From contig JARGXX010000099.1 of assembly GCA_030374765.1 (NCBI GenBank), forward strand, positions 806,001 through 870,000: a stretch of DNA of 64,000 nt, given 5' to 3'. The notes below the pieces were generated by a model that saw only the letters and a list, made by a program, of their open reading frames with translations, was not told where the DNA came from and did no database searches. Position numbers and translations under genes: made by a program. Numbering within the stretch: position 1 is the first letter of the stretch; every line of letters starts with the position of its first letter. Source of the DNA: Agarophyton chilense. Taxonomy: Eukaryota > Rhodophyta > Florideophyceae > Gracilariales > Gracilariaceae. This document shows positions 63,147 to 64,000 of the stretch, piece by piece.

Positions 63147-64000
63147 CTACATGCGAACCTGAATCAACTGGTCTCTCATCCCTGGAGATAAGTTAGCGCA
63201 ATTGTTTGCCAAATGATCTGTCGCGAGACAAAACCAGCAAACGAGGCCTCCAGTTTTGGGGTCTCGCGTTACCATTGAGGGGGGCTTCGAAACCTGGTTG
63301 GTGGGAGCCGTGGCGTAGGATGTGGGTGGCGAGTTATGGGAGCTCGCTCCCGGCATCCTATGCGACCTCACCGAACTTGGCGGCGATAGTACCGAGTTTG
63401 GTGTATGCTTTGACGACCTATTTCCTACCGTCGAAGGTTTCGAGAACCGCCCCTGGGTCGCTACCAAGTGGATAGCGGTCCCTGTAGGTACTTCGAGGTG
63501 CGAGCTACCCTCTGAGGTTGTGGTATCTTCAATTTCCAAGACCGACCTTTTCGGTTTATCCTTCGAGGTTGGAGGCACGGCTGGTCTCTTTCCCATCCGA
63601 AGGGTATCTCCAAGGCCCTGGGAGTATCTAGCCAGTCCATTGTAGTCTACCTTTCGGTTAGTGGCCAGGTAGTTGCGTACCTGGGACCGGATCGCTTTGT
63701 CGACATTGTCGGCAAATAGCGACTTTAACCTAGAGGTAGTGAACATATTACCACAACGGGTTGCCAGATTCCACAGCGCGAGCGAAAACTCTGATTCGGT
63801 TTGCCCAGACCTTTGATGGTAGGCGAGGACTTCCGAATAAGCCTCTTGGATAACCTCATCTGTGGCGTATGTTTCCAGAAGAAAATTGACCACTTCTGGG
63901 TATGACTCCAACATCTCTGTGCCATCCTCATCCATCGCTAAGGTATTGCCGCGGAGCCTACCCTGCAGCAAGTAGTATGCATGTTCTTTCAGGTAAAACT
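63147..64000 (-). CDS. Element I gag, capsid and zinc knuckle, N-terminus off-window
   Basis: An open stretch in from the right edge, ending at a TAG at 63147. The first in-frame stop on the edge side is about 64 codons before YPEVVNFLLETYATDEVIQE. Blocks: GQTESEFSLALWNLATRCGN, KAIRSQVRNYLATNRKVDYN, YSQGLGDTLRM, a Ser/Pro linker, then the CCHC knuckle CWFCLATDHLANNC at about 63250-63209. The capsid blocks let the broken gags of A and B be recognised. Coat protein binding element RNA in particles. The N-terminal basic part, as in A and B, should lie beyond 64000. Confidence 0.75.
   Translation of the reverse strand, partial: FYLKEHAYYLLQGRLRGNTLAMDEDGTEMLESYPEVVNFLLETYATDEVIQEAYSEVLAYHQRSGQTESEFSLALWNLATRCGNMFTTSRLKSLFADNVDKAIRSQVRNYLATNRKVDYNGLARYSQGLGDTLRMGKRPAVPPTSKDKPKRSVLEIEDTTTSEGSSHLEVPTGTAIHLVATQGRFSKPSTVGNRSSKHTPNSVLSPPSSVRSHRMPGASSHNSPPTSYATAPTNQVSKPPSMVTRDPKTGGLVCWFCLATDHLANNCANLSPGMRDQLIQVRM

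Larger units (their letters stand above)
57334..64000 (-). mobile_element. Element I: Ty3/gypsy element of the A/B clade, 5' end off-window
   Basis: Minus strand. The 3' LTR (57334-57967) is preceded, in element direction, by the polypurine tract AGAAAGGGGGTC (57968-57983 region). Going right come the chromodomain/integrase C-terminus, integrase, RNase H, RT, protease and gag, which runs off at 64000. It is the best preserved member of its clade in the window: all three catalytic motifs (D-T-G, YIDD, D-D-E) are intact, but single stops and one frameshift break the frame. Left flank is ctgcc; the matching TSD copy is off-window. Confidence 0.9.

Overview
This is a eukaryotic nuclear window made mostly of retrotransposons. 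Two intronless host genes lie at the left end. To their right, from 6303 onward, about three quarters of the window is LTR-retrotransposon sequence. The compact intronless genes packed against a repeat island made of Ty3/gypsy and Ty1/copia elements would suit a red alga such as Chondrus. That assignment is an inference from gene style, not a proven identity.

Left end (1-5300). A Ctf4/WDHD1-type replisome adaptor gene (minus strand, running off the left edge) is divergent from a two-domain AhpD/carboxymuconolactone-decarboxylase-fold protein (plus strand, 3651-5300). The 1.4 kb between them holds a 21-base poly-G tract, a long CT microsatellite and two unrelated 10-bp tandem repeats. I see no gene in 5302-6302.

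Nested island (6303-48170). The two 218/217-bp LTRs at 6303-6520 and 47954-48170, with target duplication catta/tatta, belong to one old Ty3/gypsy element, here called D. Everything between them was inserted into D or into something already inserted there. Branch 1: a solo LTR (E) sits in D's reverse transcriptase; E is interrupted by gypsy element A (plus); the first bases of A's 5' LTR are interrupted by gypsy element F (minus); F is interrupted by a young copia element G (minus, TSD tcatc) and by a solo LTR H (TSD ggtaa). A also carries a solo LTR J (TSD aaaaa) in its gag. Branch 2: gypsy element C (plus) sits in D further downstream and is itself interrupted in its reverse transcriptase by gypsy element B (plus, TSD ctgtc). 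D, E, A, F, G make five levels. Subtracting inserts gives plausible sizes: F about 6.4 kb, G 6.3 kb, B 8.2 kb, C 5.6 kb, A about 10.4 kb, D only 3.2 kb because its RNase H and integrase core are missing.

Element A is the most unusual. Between its chromodomain and its 3' LTR it has about 2.9 kb, against 0.6-0.75 kb in its relatives B and I. That extra space holds a long decayed gene on the opposite strand (31637 down to 29690) with an optimal-looking ATG context and no family I recognise. Element F has almost identical LTRs but a broken pol, plus a long open frame ahead of gag with no ATG.

Right part (48171-64000). A 9.2 kb AT-richer stretch has no intact gene that I recognise, only a decayed PIF/Harbinger-like (DDE_Tnp_4) transposase near 50.1-50.6 kb. 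From 57334 a further gypsy element (I, minus strand, same superfamily as A and B) runs off the right edge: 3' LTR, chromodomain, integrase, RNase H, RT, protease and part of gag.

Elements were delimited by comparing repeats within the window and checking TG..CA ends, target duplications, polypurine tracts and reading-frame continuity across insertions. LTR divergences quoted are counts or estimates by eye.
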